A program made the position numbers and the translations under genes. 64,000 nt of DNA, taken from NCBI GenBank assembly GCA_902168105.1, contig CABHOY010000075.1, forward strand, positions 488,553 through 552,552, read 5' to 3'. This document shows, one piece after another, positions 1 to 9,115 of this stretch. The stretch's first letter is position 1. Each line of letters begins with the position of its first letter. The stretch comes from an uncultured Flavihumibacter sp. (GTDB lineage Bacteria > Bacteroidota > Bacteroidia > Chitinophagales > Chitinophagaceae). The notes below the pieces were generated by a model that was given only the letters and a program-made list of their open reading frames with translations, had not been told where the DNA came from and did no database searches.

Positions 1-427
1 CTTTTTTCTTTACAGCAGGTACTGTATCAATTGCATGGAACAGACGGTTTTTTTCGGCCGGGTCCTTTACGTAAGTATCTATTAATAACGCATACGTTTC
101 AGAGTGGATGTTTTCCATCATGATCTGGAAACCATAGAAGCAACGTGCTTCTGGTAACTGTACCTCACTCATAAAGTTAACAGCAAGGTTTTCGTTAACG
201 ATACCGTCACTTGCTGCGAAAAATGCTAATACGTGTGTGATGAAATGACGCTCTCCATCATTGAGGTTGCCCCAATCTTTCATATCTGCACTCAGATCAA
301 TCTCCTCTGCTGTCCAGAAACTAGCCTCATGTTGTTTGTACTTCTCCCAAACCTTCGGATAGTTGATCGGCAGCAATACAAATCTGTCTTTGTTTTCTTT
401 TAAAAGCAGTTCATTCTCTAAATTCAT
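1..427 (-). CDS. nrdB: Class I ribonucleotide reductase small subunit, 5' part only
   Basis: This is the N-terminal 142 residues of the radical-bearing R2 subunit, which supplies the tyrosyl radical that lets the large subunit reduce ribonucleotides to deoxyribonucleotides in the cytoplasm. I translated it directly from the reverse strand: it opens MNLENELLLKENKDRF, has the eukaryote-like R2 block ASFWTAEEIDLSAD near residue 40 and the diiron ligand helix MMENIHSETYA near residue 110, whose E and H are metal ligands in the family. The ATG lies at 425-427. The rest of the gene runs off the left edge, so the radical tyrosine region and the C-terminal tail cannot be checked. Confidence 0.93.
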   Translation of the reverse strand, partial: MNLENELLLKENKDRFVLLPINYPKVWEKYKQHEASFWTAEEIDLSADMKDWGNLNDGERHFITHVLAFFAASDGIVNENLAVNFMSEVQLPEARCFYGFQIMMENIHSETYALLIDTYVKDPAEKNRLFHAIDTVPAVKKK

Positions 428-905
428 CGCTCAATAATTTTATATGGTTAACGTATACAGATAGAAAGGACATGACGGAGATATTATTTCCCACGTTATA
501 CTGATTTGGACCCTTTCATGATACCCTTTGATACGTAGATGTTCCGACCGAATTTTCATGTGCCGGCTGGCTGGAATTCCCTTGCCGGCTACCGGGGTGT
601 TCGCTTATATCCCTGGAGACTTAACAATCGTGTCGTGAACTGATACAAATGTACACATCAATGACACCCGTGCCTTTTTTAGTTTTTAACAGCGTGTGGA
701 AAAACAGCTGATGAATTTTGAAGACATACCATGATAGCGCACTCGGGGGAAAGAGGGATATTAATAAATCCTTAATTCACATTTCCCACGCACAAAAGGC
801 AGTGAGTATAACGTCTATGAGCTGAAAATTTTGTTAAATCACCTGATGCAAATTGACTTTCAGCCATTTATTGCACATATTTACAAATAAATTATATTTC
901 TCCAT
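428..905. other. Divergent intergenic region between nrdB and the ABC exporter genes
   Basis: This 478-bp stretch has no convincing coding frame. It holds a GC-rich patch around 560-605 in which GCCGGC occurs twice (562-567 and 584-589) and could form a 6-bp stem. A sequence one mismatch from a DnaA box (reverse strand TTTTCCACA, within TGTGGAAAA near 698) is also present. I found no clear NrdR box pair and no convincing cobalamin riboswitch. The right end carries the candidate promoter at 871-900. Confidence 0.5.
871..900 (+). promoter_or_regulatory. Candidate Bacteroidota promoter of the ABC exporter pair
   Basis: TTG at 871-873 is followed after 19 bp by TATATTTC at 893-900, one base from the TAnnTTTG -7 consensus of Bacteroidota. 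The ATG at 906 begins 5 bp after the -7 element, so a transcript from here would have almost no leader. Confidence 0.45.
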
Positions 906-1538
906 ATGGCATCTCATATACTAAGTCTTCACCATGTTATAAAATCATATCATGACAGGGTGGTGTTAGATATCCCCAATCTTGAACTGGATTATGGAGT
1001 TTACTGGTTATTGGGGGCCAACGGCGCCGGGAAAACAACAGCTATGAAGGTCATGGCCGGACTGATCCCGTTCAAAGGCGATATCCTGCTGGAGAATAAT
1101 ATCAACTGTAATAAACAGCCTGTTCAATACCGGCGACTTGTAAATTACGCAGAAGCAGAACCCTTGTACCCCGGTTTCGTGACCGGTAGCGATCTTGTTT
1201 CCCTGTATGTAAAAACCAAGGGGAAAGGGTATAAAAATGTGCAGGAAATGATTGACCTGATGGGAGTTGCATCGTTTATCCACCGGCCTGTAAGCAGCTA
1301 CTCCAGCGGTATGCTGAAAAAGGTCTCCCTGCTGCTGGCCTTTACCGGTACTCCAAAGGTGATCCTGCTGGACGAACCGTTGATCACCCTTGATACACAA
1401 TCACTTCCACTGTTATACACATTAGTAGAAGAATTTCACCGGCAATTTGGGGTCACTTTTTGTATCACCTCTCATCAGCCGGTAACTGCCGGATCGGTCC
1501 ACCTACAGGTAGAAGGAAAAAATATTGTGAAGATCTAA
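906..1538 (+). CDS. ABC transporter ATP-binding protein
   Basis: This is the nucleotide-binding subunit of an ABC transporter and would hydrolyse ATP at the inner face of the membrane. All core motifs are readable in its 210 residues: Walker A GANGAGKTT at 37-45, the signature SSGMLKK at 133-139, Walker B VILLDEP at 152-158 and the switch histidine in TSHQP near 190. The usual Q-loop glutamine is replaced by an acidic stretch (AEAEP), as in many ABC-2 type exporters. The next gene starts 9 bp downstream and encodes a multi-spanning membrane protein, so the two probably form a half-size exporter. The substrate cannot be read from the sequence. Confidence 0.9.
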   Translation: MASHILSLHHVIKSYHDRVVLDIPNLELDYGVYWLLGANGAGKTTAMKVMAGLIPFKGDILLENNINCNKQPVQYRRLVNYAEAEPLYPGFVTGSDLVSLYVKTKGKGYKNVQEMIDLMGVASFIHRPVSSYSSGMLKKVSLLLAFTGTPKVILLDEPLITLDTQSLPLLYTLVEEFHRQFGVTFCITSHQPVTAGSVHLQVEGKNIVKI

Positions 1539-1547
1539 TTATCCCCA

Positions 1548-2654
1548 ATGGCTTTATCCAAGATATTCACAGTACGTTATTACGCTAAGAACACCGGGTT
1601 TTTCCTCGTGTTGTTCTATTTCTTTTTTGGTATTGTTCCCGGCGGACAACTACCTTCTTATCACCATACCTTAATAAAGGGCTTTACTGGCAGTCTTGAC
1701 TTCCTGGCCCTCGTGTGTCTGGGCTGGTTATTGTATAACCTGAAATGCATTGCGTTTATCGTCAATGTATTATCCTCAAAAGAACACACCTTCCTGTATG
1801 GCACTCTCGGTGTGCTGGAAGGCCCCGTCAAATGGCGCACCTGGTTATGGCTGCACGTCACGCTCTATGCTCCCGTACTAATATATAGCGGGGTTGCTGC
1901 ATTGATAGCCATACAGTTACATTTTCATTTATCCGCTGTTATTATAGGGCTATTTAATATCGTGATGGTCGTTGCGCCGCTTTGGCTCTATGACCAAAAA
2001 ATGAAACATCCCGGTACGGTATCTTTTCTGGCTAAATGGCAGCAATGGCTGAACAGGACCATCCGGAAGCCGGTTTGGTCATTATATGGCTATGAACTGC
2101 TGAATAATAATATGAAGTCATTGGCTATCGCCAAAGTAGTATCGGGAGGAATCGTCATTATTACCTGTTCGCTGATGGGGACAGCATATGACGTGCGTTT
2201 TGTCCTGGTCGGGTTCCTGGTATGTATCCTGTCGCAGGTAGTACTGATATACAATCACAGGCGTTTTGATGATCTTTATCTTTCCCTGCTACCACAGTTG
2301 CCGGTGCAAATGTGGAAAAGATATGTGCAGACAGGGTTACTGTATTTAGTACTGTTATTGCCCGAAAGCATCCTGCTGACGTACAGGATATGGCAACAAA
2401 CGACGCCTGCACATATTATCATGCTGGTAGCTACCGGGGTATCTGTACTATTATTGTTGCGCAGCCTGTTGTACTTTCCACGGATGGACCAGGACAGGTA
2501 TTTCCGCTGGGTATTGATCATCATCGTTGTATTACTTTTTATGGGATTGGCGCGGTTATATTGGTACGGAATTATCCTGCTTCAGGTACCGGCGCTTACT
2601 ATTTTTTACAATAGGTATTACCGTTATGAGGCTCCCCTGGAAAAGGTCGACTGA
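1548..2654 (+). CDS. Multi-spanning membrane protein, probable ABC exporter permease
   Basis: The 368-residue product is strongly hydrophobic, with about eight to ten likely membrane segments (for example LVLFYFFFGIVPGG near 20 and ILIIIVVLLFMGLARLYW near 325). It follows the ATP-binding gene by 9 bp on the same strand, so it is best read as the cognate permease of an ABC-2-like exporter. I do not recognise a specific family and see no enzymatic motif. The C-terminus ends with a short charged tail. Confidence 0.7.
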   Translation: MALSKIFTVRYYAKNTGFFLVLFYFFFGIVPGGQLPSYHHTLIKGFTGSLDFLALVCLGWLLYNLKCIAFIVNVLSSKEHTFLYGTLGVLEGPVKWRTWLWLHVTLYAPVLIYSGVAALIAIQLHFHLSAVIIGLFNIVMVVAPLWLYDQKMKHPGTVSFLAKWQQWLNRTIRKPVWSLYGYELLNNNMKSLAIAKVVSGGIVIITCSLMGTAYDVRFVLVGFLVCILSQVVLIYNHRRFDDLYLSLLPQLPVQMWKRYVQTGLLYLVLLLPESILLTYRIWQQTTPAHIIMLVATGVSVLLLLRSLLYFPRMDQDRYFRWVLIIIVVLLFMGLARLYWYGIILLQVPALTIFYNRYYRYEAPLEKVD

Positions 2655-2746
2655 CGACTCACTATCATAGTGAAAATATGGGTATATTCGTCCGGAGGTC
2701 GTAAACGGGGCGCGCAAGGACACAAACATATTTTTAACCATTATCT

Positions 2747-3619
2747 ATGGGTTTCTTATCAAAAATCTTTGGTAAACGCAACAGTGCCGGTATAGACGAC
2801 CAGTTGCCGGTTGTGCACATAGCTGATGATGATGAACGTATGAACTGGGCTATCGAAAAAGCCAACGCCACCTTACATTATTTCCAGAATTGCCTGCTGG
2901 CGCCCGATCCCGAGCAGCAATACTTTTCCGTAAAAGTATTGATAGATGATGGTGTGAATCGTGAGCACCTCTGGCTCATATCGCCCAGCTTTGATGATGA
3001 AGGCAACCTGTATGGGATAGTCGGGAACAAGCCGGTCTATGTTAGTTCTGTCGCCGTCAATCAGAAAATAGGCATCGACCCCCGTTTTATTTCCGACTGG
3101 ATGATCATTGAAGAAGGGCGCCTGATAGGAGGATATACCATCCGGGCTATCCGGGATGGCCGGCCCGACCATGAGCGGCCTGAATTTGACAGGCAGGTCG
3201 GGTTGTACATTGACGAAGGAATTGACTACTTTGTTCATGATTTTTCCACACCCGAAGGGGCCATTTTGTCTCTGGAAGACGCTTACGACGATCAGGATAT
3301 AGAAAAGGCCCTTGAGTGCAAGAACTTTGAAGAGGAAGCCAGAATGCTGCTGCTGGAAATGAATGACAGATGTAGCGGCAGGGAAATACTGGAAACTACT
3401 GCCAACATTTTACGCACAGCTTTCATCAAAAGTCTTCAAAAGGACGGATTTCCCGTTTTCAGAGACCTGCGCCGCGCTTATCCTTATCGTAAAAAGATCA
3501 CGGACAATTTGTACCTCATTACGGAAGTCTGCATCTTTCCTAACGGAACAAAAAGTCAGCAGCAGATCTACACTTTTAAAGGTGAAGATGGCTGGCGAGT
3601 ACTAAACATAAAAGAATAA
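2747..3619 (+). CDS. DUF2314-domain protein
   Basis: The N-terminal half (about residues 25-140) matches the pattern of the DUF2314 (YegJ-like) domain: a helix of the form MNWAIEKANATLHYF, then strands with EHLWLISPSFDDEGNLYG, and the closing SDWMIIEEGRLIGGYTIR. The C-terminal half of the 290-residue protein (about 190-290) is a separate, unassigned domain with acidic helices and a beta-rich end. There is no signal peptide or membrane segment, so it is probably cytosolic. Biochemical function of the family is unknown. It stands between the exporter pair and a secreted oxidoreductase, with no obvious functional link. Confidence 0.75.
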   Translation: MGFLSKIFGKRNSAGIDDQLPVVHIADDDERMNWAIEKANATLHYFQNCLLAPDPEQQYFSVKVLIDDGVNREHLWLISPSFDDEGNLYGIVGNKPVYVSSVAVNQKIGIDPRFISDWMIIEEGRLIGGYTIRAIRDGRPDHERPEFDRQVGLYIDEGIDYFVHDFSTPEGAILSLEDAYDDQDIEKALECKNFEEEARMLLLEMNDRCSGREILETTANILRTAFIKSLQKDGFPVFRDLRRAYPYRKKITDNLYLITEVCIFPNGTKSQQQIYTFKGEDGWRVLNIKE

Positions 3620-3644
3620 AATATACAGGTCAAACATCCATGTC

Positions 3645-4724
3645 ATGATGAAGAAGATTTTAAGTCACAGCATTTTGTTTTTATTCGCTGCTTTCACAGC
3701 AGTAGCACAACAACCTCTGAAAGTAGGCGTAGCCGGTTTATCGCATGACCACGTGCATCTGCTGATGCATCAGTGGAAAAAAGGACAGGTGATCATTGCC
3801 GGTATCGCAGAGGCGGATCAGCAACTTATCGCACGTTACAAGAAAAGCTATCAGCTACCGGATTCTCTTTTTTATCCCGATCTGAATGCTTTGCTGGCGC
3901 ATACACATCCTGACGCCGTTTTAGGTTACAATCCGGTGTCCGAACATATTAACGTAGTAGAAGCCTGTGCTCCCAAACATATACCTGTAATGGTGGAGAA
4001 ACCACTGGCTACGACCGTAGCACAGGCGGAGAGAATGGCGTTGCTGGCAAGGAAATATAATATTCCTTTGCTGACCAACTTCGAAACTACCTGGTACAAT
4101 ACCAATCAGTATGTGTACGACATGGTGAAAAAACAGGAGGCCATTGGCCCTGTGCGTAAAATGGTGGTGCATGACGGTCATGAAGGTCCGAGGGAGATAG
4201 GTTGCAGCGAAGATTTCCTGCGCTGGTTAACTGATCCTGTGAAAAACGGGGGAGGAGCATTGATGGACTTCGGCTGTTATGGTGCGAACCTGATGACATG
4301 GTTAATGGATGGCAAGGCGCCAATCGCTGTTACGGCAGTAGCCCGCCATATCAAACCGTCTGTATATCCTAAAGTGGAAGACGACGCAACCATCCTGCTG
4401 GAATATCCTGAAGCAACGGGTATTATCGAGGCGTCCTGGAACTGGCCATTCAGTATCAAGGATTGGGAGGTTTTCGGTAAATCAGGTTACCTGCATGCAC
4501 TGAACCCGAAAGATCTGCAACAGAGGAAAAAGAATGACTACCAGCCGGTTACCGTGCCAGAGGCTGCTTATACCGACAATATTACGTATCTTGCAGCGGT
4601 GCTGAATGGTACCCTGAAGCCGGGCAACGATCTGTCTTCCCTGGAAAACAACCTGATCGTTGTACGTATCCTGGAAGCCGCCCGTACCTCTGCGAAGGAA
4701 GGAAAACGTGTTGTACTGAAATAA
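3645..4724 (+). CDS. Secreted Gfo/Idh/MocA-family oxidoreductase
   Basis: This 359-residue protein has a signal peptide (hydrophobic core ILFLFAAFTAVAQ ending near residue 22) followed by a Rossmann fold starting KVGVAGLSHDHVH. The family motif VMVEKPLATTVAQAE near residue 117 holds the EKP signature of the NAD(P)-binding half. The C-terminal half has the alpha/beta substrate domain, including GGGALMDFGCYGANLM. Family members oxidise or reduce sugars and related polyols. An exported form with a bound cofactor is common in Bacteroidota and suggests work in the periplasm. The start has two adjacent ATG codons at 3645 and 3648; either may be used. The substrate is unknown. Confidence 0.85.
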   Translation: MMKKILSHSILFLFAAFTAVAQQPLKVGVAGLSHDHVHLLMHQWKKGQVIIAGIAEADQQLIARYKKSYQLPDSLFYPDLNALLAHTHPDAVLGYNPVSEHINVVEACAPKHIPVMVEKPLATTVAQAERMALLARKYNIPLLTNFETTWYNTNQYVYDMVKKQEAIGPVRKMVVHDGHEGPREIGCSEDFLRWLTDPVKNGGGALMDFGCYGANLMTWLMDGKAPIAVTAVARHIKPSVYPKVEDDATILLEYPEATGIIEASWNWPFSIKDWEVFGKSGYLHALNPKDLQQRKKNDYQPVTVPEAAYTDNITYLAAVLNGTLKPGNDLSSLENNLIVVRILEAARTSAKEGKRVVLK

Positions 4725-4816
4725 GGGTTGAGAGAACAAGCAGAGAAGACGGAGAGAAGAAGTACATAAGGGACAACCAAGCATTCAACAAGAACGAATA
4801 AATGCCGCTTTAATAC

Positions 4817-4858
4817 AAACAGCCACAATGTTGCTTTCGAACAACATTGTGGCTGTTT
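4817..4858. terminator. Perfect 17-bp hairpin after the oxidoreductase gene
   Basis: Bases 4817-4833 and 4842-4858 are exact inverse complements with an 8-base loop. The hairpin begins 92 bp after the oxidoreductase stop and lies before the next gene on the same strand. Only a weak T-rich tract follows, so termination is likely but not textbook. Confidence 0.6.
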
Positions 4859-4901
4859 GATCATTATTTACTATCCATCTGTAACACTATAATAGCTACC
4901 T

Positions 4902-5759
4902 ATGTCTACCACATCAGAGAAGGTCAAGTCGAATGCGAAAGACCGTGCCTGGATCATTACCCTGACGATCCTTTTCGGCATCATGGCCATCCTCCTTTTT
5001 TACACGATCATCTGCATCTGGCCCTCCGGCTATGTAAGCAGTAAAGATCCGTTCAAATTATTCGGAAGTATCTATACCATCACAGCGGAACACCGTTTCC
5101 TGTTATTGATGATACTGGGCGGGGCCCTGGGTGCCAATGTGCACCTCATCATCTCATTTACCGCCTTTGTGGGCAACCGCACTTTTGTGACCACCTGGAT
5201 CCCATGGTACCTGTTAAGACCATTGATCGGTGCAGGTATGGCTATGTTCTTCTACATGTTGCTGAGAGGAGGGATCCTGACTTATAGTCCGCCGGTAGCG
5301 CCTGAACTGCCCGAGAACAATCAGGTTACGGAAGCCGTTTCCACACCCGCAGTTACCGAAGGGGAAGTTAGCGCCAGCGCTGTACCGGAAGAAGGCACTG
5401 TTCATGAAGCTTCTTCAGCAGATACTACTGCTACAGATTCAATCACCGCAGCCGCCGATTCTACTGCTGCAATACCAGCTGCTGAAAAGAGCGAGGCTGA
5501 CGAGCCCAGGGATAGTGTGCCCTTGAACCCTTACGGTATGATGGCTATTGCCTGCCTGGTAGGCCTGTTCTCCAAAGAGGCGTCCGAAAAGCTGGAAGAA
5601 GTGTTTAAAACCTTGTTCAACGTTAAAGAGAAAACCCAGTATAAGGATAAATTGCCGGAAGACAGTAATGGGAATGGTAACGAAGTGGCTGCCGATCAGG
5701 TAGATGCTGCTGATGCCGGCCTGGCCGACCAGAAGACTGAACCAGGCGAGGGATTGTAA
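4902..5759 (+). CDS. Membrane protein with Ala/Glu/Ser-rich extramembrane linker
   Basis: The 285-residue product has hydrophobic segments near residues 15-45 (ILFGIMAILLFYTIICIW), 65-90 and 100-125, followed by a low-complexity region of about 80 residues rich in Ala, Ser, Glu, Thr and Pro (about 130-205). A final hydrophobic stretch (PYGMMAIACLVGLFSKEAS) precedes a charged C-terminus. I do not recognise the family. The layout, with membrane segments on either side of a disordered linker, suggests an anchored protein with an exposed or cytoplasmic linker. It lies alone before a long palindrome that separates it from a convergent gene. Confidence 0.6.
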   Translation: MSTTSEKVKSNAKDRAWIITLTILFGIMAILLFYTIICIWPSGYVSSKDPFKLFGSIYTITAEHRFLLLMILGGALGANVHLIISFTAFVGNRTFVTTWIPWYLLRPLIGAGMAMFFYMLLRGGILTYSPPVAPELPENNQVTEAVSTPAVTEGEVSASAVPEEGTVHEASSADTTATDSITAAADSTAAIPAAEKSEADEPRDSVPLNPYGMMAIACLVGLFSKEASEKLEEVFKTLFNVKEKTQYKDKLPEDSNGNGNEVAADQVDAADAGLADQKTEPGEGL

Positions 5760-5840
5760 GCTGTAAAGTCAATCCTGAACATCTTCAATAAAACTGTAAA
5801 GTTTTTCTGTACTAAGACAAACCTATTTCAGGATCATACA

Positions 5841-5928
5841 GATACCGCTTAGATACCGCTAATCCTACGTTAATCTTACGTTCATGAACGTAGGATTAAC
5901 GTAGGATTAGCGGTATCTAAGCGGTATC
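5841..5928. repeat. 88-bp palindrome made of tandem 11-mers
   Basis: Arms 5841-5884 and 5885-5928 are inverse complements over 44 bp with no spacer and a single mismatch (T5876 against G5893, a G-U pair in + strand RNA). Each arm is built from two tandem pairs of 11-mers: GATACCGCTTA/GATACCGCTAA outside and TCCTACGTTAA/TCTTACGTTCA inside. It lies between two convergent genes and ends 8 bp from the stop of the - strand gene, so it could act as a two-way terminator, but its length and internal repetition are unlike an ordinary terminator. Confidence 0.85.
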
Positions 5929-5936
5929 TAAGCGAC

Positions 5937-7490
5937 TTAGATCCGCTTTTCTTTACGGACAAATTTTCTCCGGATGATCTCCTGAACGGGTATTCCCTCA
6001 ATCTTACTTTCCAGCCAGGAAATGATATCCAGGTACAGGAAGGACCGCCGTTCGTAAGGGTTCTGGGACAACTGTACCAGTCTTTCTTTCAGGTCGGCAA
6101 AGGCGCTGCGTAATGCCTTAGGATGTGCATAAATGTTCCGCCGTAAAAATTTCAGGATCTCCTCCATCATCTGCCCAAGATCTTTGTTCTTGGCAATGAA
6201 ATGGTATACGGATTTGATCAGATACTCCACCAGGCTGTAATTTTCCAGCTCATAGTGGGCAATCAGGTGGAGGATGCGGGCAAAACATTGAATATCAGCA
6301 CGCAAATTTCCTATTCTCAGGTGAATGATCTTATTCAGATAATCGATAGCCTTGTTATTATCTCCACTGCCAAAGTACAGACAGGCTATTTTGTAATAGA
6401 ATAACAATACACGGTGCTGGTCTATTTTCAGCTGATGTTCAGCAATCTCTGTTTCCAGTTGTGGCACGAGGGATAATCCATCGCTAAAAGTTCCTTCCAG
6501 GAAATACCGGTTAATACGGGCCGTATACACGTACACGAAGGCCGATGTCTTGGTATTTTCATTAAAGCTCTCCTGGTTTTCCGTAATAAAGGTTTCCAGC
6601 TCGTCCAGGTCCCGCCTGAACTTCTCATAGTTCATGGTATAAAAGTGGGCGGTCAGCAGGTTGTGCATGGCCTTAATGTACAGTTCCACGTCCGTCCGCT
6701 GAAGGGAGGGGTACTCCTTGAACAGGTCCACCCATTTCTGGGTGTAACGGTAGAACATGACAAAGTCCTGGAGAATGTAATAATACCAGCTGTAAGCCTG
6801 GTAGAGATGGATCTTCTCATAGAAGCTCATGCCCGTACCACAATTGGCGGGAAGTTCCTGCTCGAAGAACATTTTCACCATGTCGGCGTCTTTGGCGTCA
6901 CGGGCGTGCCCTAGTTTCAGGTACAGGCCGTACATCCGGAGAGCCAGGGTGGAAAGACGGCTTATATTACTGAGTCTCAGTTCGATATGGCGGGATTCGG
7001 CACTCAGTTCGTCGGCCCGGTTTTCCAGGCTGCGGGTAATGTGCCTGCTCTCGATCTGTTTTTCGAATTCTATAATTTCATAGCTTAGCATTACCTCCTC
7101 CTGCTCAATAGCCATGCTTTTAGCCCGGGAAAGGATCCTGAGGCTCTGGTTGTAAAGCCCTTTACTGTATAATACACGTGCGTAATCCAACTGTTCCCGG
7201 AGGTCTATCAGCGGGTCTTTTTGCTTGTATAACAAGCGTAGGCTGGTAAGCAATTGCTTATAGAGGTGCGCCTTTACATTACTCAGCTGCTGCTTTTTGA
7301 TGGCGGGTATCTTCTTGAGGATCAGTTCTTCATCATACTCCTTTAATTTGTCCAGCGTATTGAAAAGTTGAATGAAGAGAACGTCCTCCTTAGTGTTATT
7401 TTTATTAAAAGCAAGTTGAAAATTCCGCTTTTCAGCTTTTGTGAGTGTTTTAATTAATATAAAGAGGGCGTCGTGCTGGTTGTTGGACAT
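5937..7490 (-). CDS. Helical-repeat (TPR-like) protein of unknown function
   Basis: The product is about 517 residues and almost wholly alpha-helical by composition, with recurrent aromatic and leucine-rich helix pairs (for example ARVLYSKGLYNQSLRILSRA and LYLKLGHARDAKDADMVKMF) that resemble degenerate tetratricopeptide repeats. There is no signal peptide or membrane segment. I chose the ATG at 7488-7490 (MSNNQHDALF); the frame stays open to a TTG at 7520, which would add ten residues but is a less likely start. The protein probably serves as a binding scaffold in the cytoplasm, but no partner is indicated. It is transcribed away from leuC. Confidence 0.65.
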   Translation of the reverse strand: MSNNQHDALFILIKTLTKAEKRNFQLAFNKNNTKEDVLFIQLFNTLDKLKEYDEELILKKIPAIKKQQLSNVKAHLYKQLLTSLRLLYKQKDPLIDLREQLDYARVLYSKGLYNQSLRILSRAKSMAIEQEEVMLSYEIIEFEKQIESRHITRSLENRADELSAESRHIELRLSNISRLSTLALRMYGLYLKLGHARDAKDADMVKMFFEQELPANCGTGMSFYEKIHLYQAYSWYYYILQDFVMFYRYTQKWVDLFKEYPSLQRTDVELYIKAMHNLLTAHFYTMNYEKFRRDLDELETFITENQESFNENTKTSAFVYVYTARINRYFLEGTFSDGLSLVPQLETEIAEHQLKIDQHRVLLFYYKIACLYFGSGDNNKAIDYLNKIIHLRIGNLRADIQCFARILHLIAHYELENYSLVEYLIKSVYHFIAKNKDLGQMMEEILKFLRRNIYAHPKALRSAFADLKERLVQLSQNPYERRSFLYLDIISWLESKIEGIPVQEIIRRKFVRKEKRI

Positions 7491-7601
7491 CGTTAATAAT
7501 GTGTTATAATTGACTGACAATCAAATATATAATCGATGTCAGACGTAGTTATATATCGTAATTAAGTCAAATTTAGCTATATGGTAATTGCCTTTGACCA
7601 T

Positions 7602-7609
7602 TAGCTTTG
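7602..7609 (+). promoter_or_regulatory. Candidate -7 element for the leucine operon
   Basis: TAGCTTTG matches the Bacteroidota -7 consensus TAnnTTTG exactly and lies 98 bp upstream of the leuC ATG. No good TTG at the usual upstream distance is visible, so this is a weak call. I saw no leader peptide or T-box in the 98-bp leader. Confidence 0.25.
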
Positions 7610-7707
7610 AAGGTACAAACCAAACAAGGAAGCACAAAATTATCAATTTCGCCGATGCCTGTGTCTGATGATCCTGGCAGAAAGCGTTACAAAATGTAAA
7701 ATTACGG

Positions 7708-9105
7708 ATGGGAAAAACATTATTTGACAAGATCTGGGATAGCCATGTAGTGGTTAGCCAAGCCGGCTTTCCGGATGCAGTATACATCAATACGCATTTT
7801 ATTCACGAAGTGACCAGCCCGCAGGCTTTTGACGGACTGCGCAAAAGGGGGATACCGGTTTTCCGTACTGCTAAGACAAGGGCTACGGCAGATCATAATG
7901 TACCCACTATTGACCAGCATCTGCCTATTAAAGAGGCGCTGAGCCGTAAACAGGTAGAAATGCTGACCACCAACACCAGCGAATTTGGTGTTGAGCTATA
8001 CGGTCTGGGACACCCTTATCAGGGTATCGTGCATGTGATCGGCCCCGAACTGGGTATTACCCTGCCGGGGATGACCATCGTGTGCGGCGACAGCCATACC
8101 AGCACACATGGCGCTTTTGGTGCAATTGCCTTCGGTATCGGTACATCTGAGGTGGAACAGGTACTGGCTACCCAGTGTATCCTGCAATACCGTCCAAAAC
8201 GTATGAAGATCGAAGTGAACGGCAAACTGAAAAAAGGTGTGGTGTCCAAGGATATTATCCTCTACATCATCTCTAAAATATCAGCTTCCGGTGCTACCGG
8301 CTACTTTGTGGAATATGCCGGTGAGGCCATCCGCAGCTTGAGCATGGAAGCCCGTATGACCATCTGTAACATGAGCATCGAAATGGGTGCCCGTGGTGGT
8401 CTGATCGCTCCAGATGCAACTACTTTCGAATATATCAAGGGCCGTGAGTTTGCGCCTAAAGGTGCAGACTGGGATAAGGCGCTGGCTTACTGGGAAACAC
8501 TGTACACCGATACTGATGCAAATTTCGATGTAGTGTTGACCTTTGATGCTGCCGACATCGAGCCAATGATCACCTACGGTACCAACCCTGGTATGGGTAT
8601 CGGTGTTACCCAGCATATCCCTTCACTGGATAGCCTGGATGAGAAAGAAAAACCATCTTTCAAAAAATCACTGGAATATATGGGCCTGGAAGCCGGCAGC
8701 GAACTGCTGGGCAAAAAGGTGGATTATGTGTTCATTGGTAGCTGTACGAATTCCCGTATCGAAGACCTCCGTATGGTGGCCGACTTCGTAAAAGGAAAGA
8801 AAAAAGCCGATGATGTGGTAGTATGGATCGTACCTGGTTCCAAACAGGTAGAAGCACAGGCGAAGAAAGAAGGTATCGATAAGATATTTGAAGAAGCAGG
8901 TTTCAACTTACGTCAGCCGGGTTGCTCTGCATGCCTGGGTATGAACGAAGATAAAGTACCGGCCGGCATGTATTGTATCTCTACTTCCAACCGTAACTTC
9001 GAAGGCCGTCAGGGACCCAATGCCCGTACCTTCCTCGCAAGCCCGCTGTCAGCAGCAGCAGCAGCAATCACCGGTAAAGTAACAGATGTAAGAGAACTGG
9101 TATAA
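7708..9105 (+). CDS. leuC: 3-isopropylmalate dehydratase large subunit
   Basis: LeuC pairs with LeuD to isomerise 2-isopropylmalate to 3-isopropylmalate through isopropylmaleate, the second step specific to leucine synthesis. The 465-residue sequence opens MGKTLFDKIWDSHVV, has the substrate and cluster region CGDSHTSTHGAFG near 127, the first cluster cysteine in FIGSCTNSRIEDL near 345 and the paired cysteines in GCSACLGMN near 404-412, which together bind the [4Fe-4S] cluster. It is full length. It heads a five-gene operon; the next gene, a methyltransferase, starts 10 bp after the stop, and leuD follows that. Confidence 0.97.
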   Translation: MGKTLFDKIWDSHVVVSQAGFPDAVYINTHFIHEVTSPQAFDGLRKRGIPVFRTAKTRATADHNVPTIDQHLPIKEALSRKQVEMLTTNTSEFGVELYGLGHPYQGIVHVIGPELGITLPGMTIVCGDSHTSTHGAFGAIAFGIGTSEVEQVLATQCILQYRPKRMKIEVNGKLKKGVVSKDIILYIISKISASGATGYFVEYAGEAIRSLSMEARMTICNMSIEMGARGGLIAPDATTFEYIKGREFAPKGADWDKALAYWETLYTDTDANFDVVLTFDAADIEPMITYGTNPGMGIGVTQHIPSLDSLDEKEKPSFKKSLEYMGLEAGSELLGKKVDYVFIGSCTNSRIEDLRMVADFVKGKKKADDVVVWIVPGSKQVEAQAKKEGIDKIFEEAGFNLRQPGCSACLGMNEDKVPAGMYCISTSNRNFEGRQGPNARTFLASPLSAAAAAITGKVTDVRELV

Positions 9106-9115
9106 TCACTGAAAA

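Noticed and set aside
540..640. Possible cobalamin riboswitch or NrdR-controlled leader near nrdB
   Set aside because: Some GC-rich words look similar, but I could not align a full B12-box architecture or two NrdR boxes at the proper spacing.
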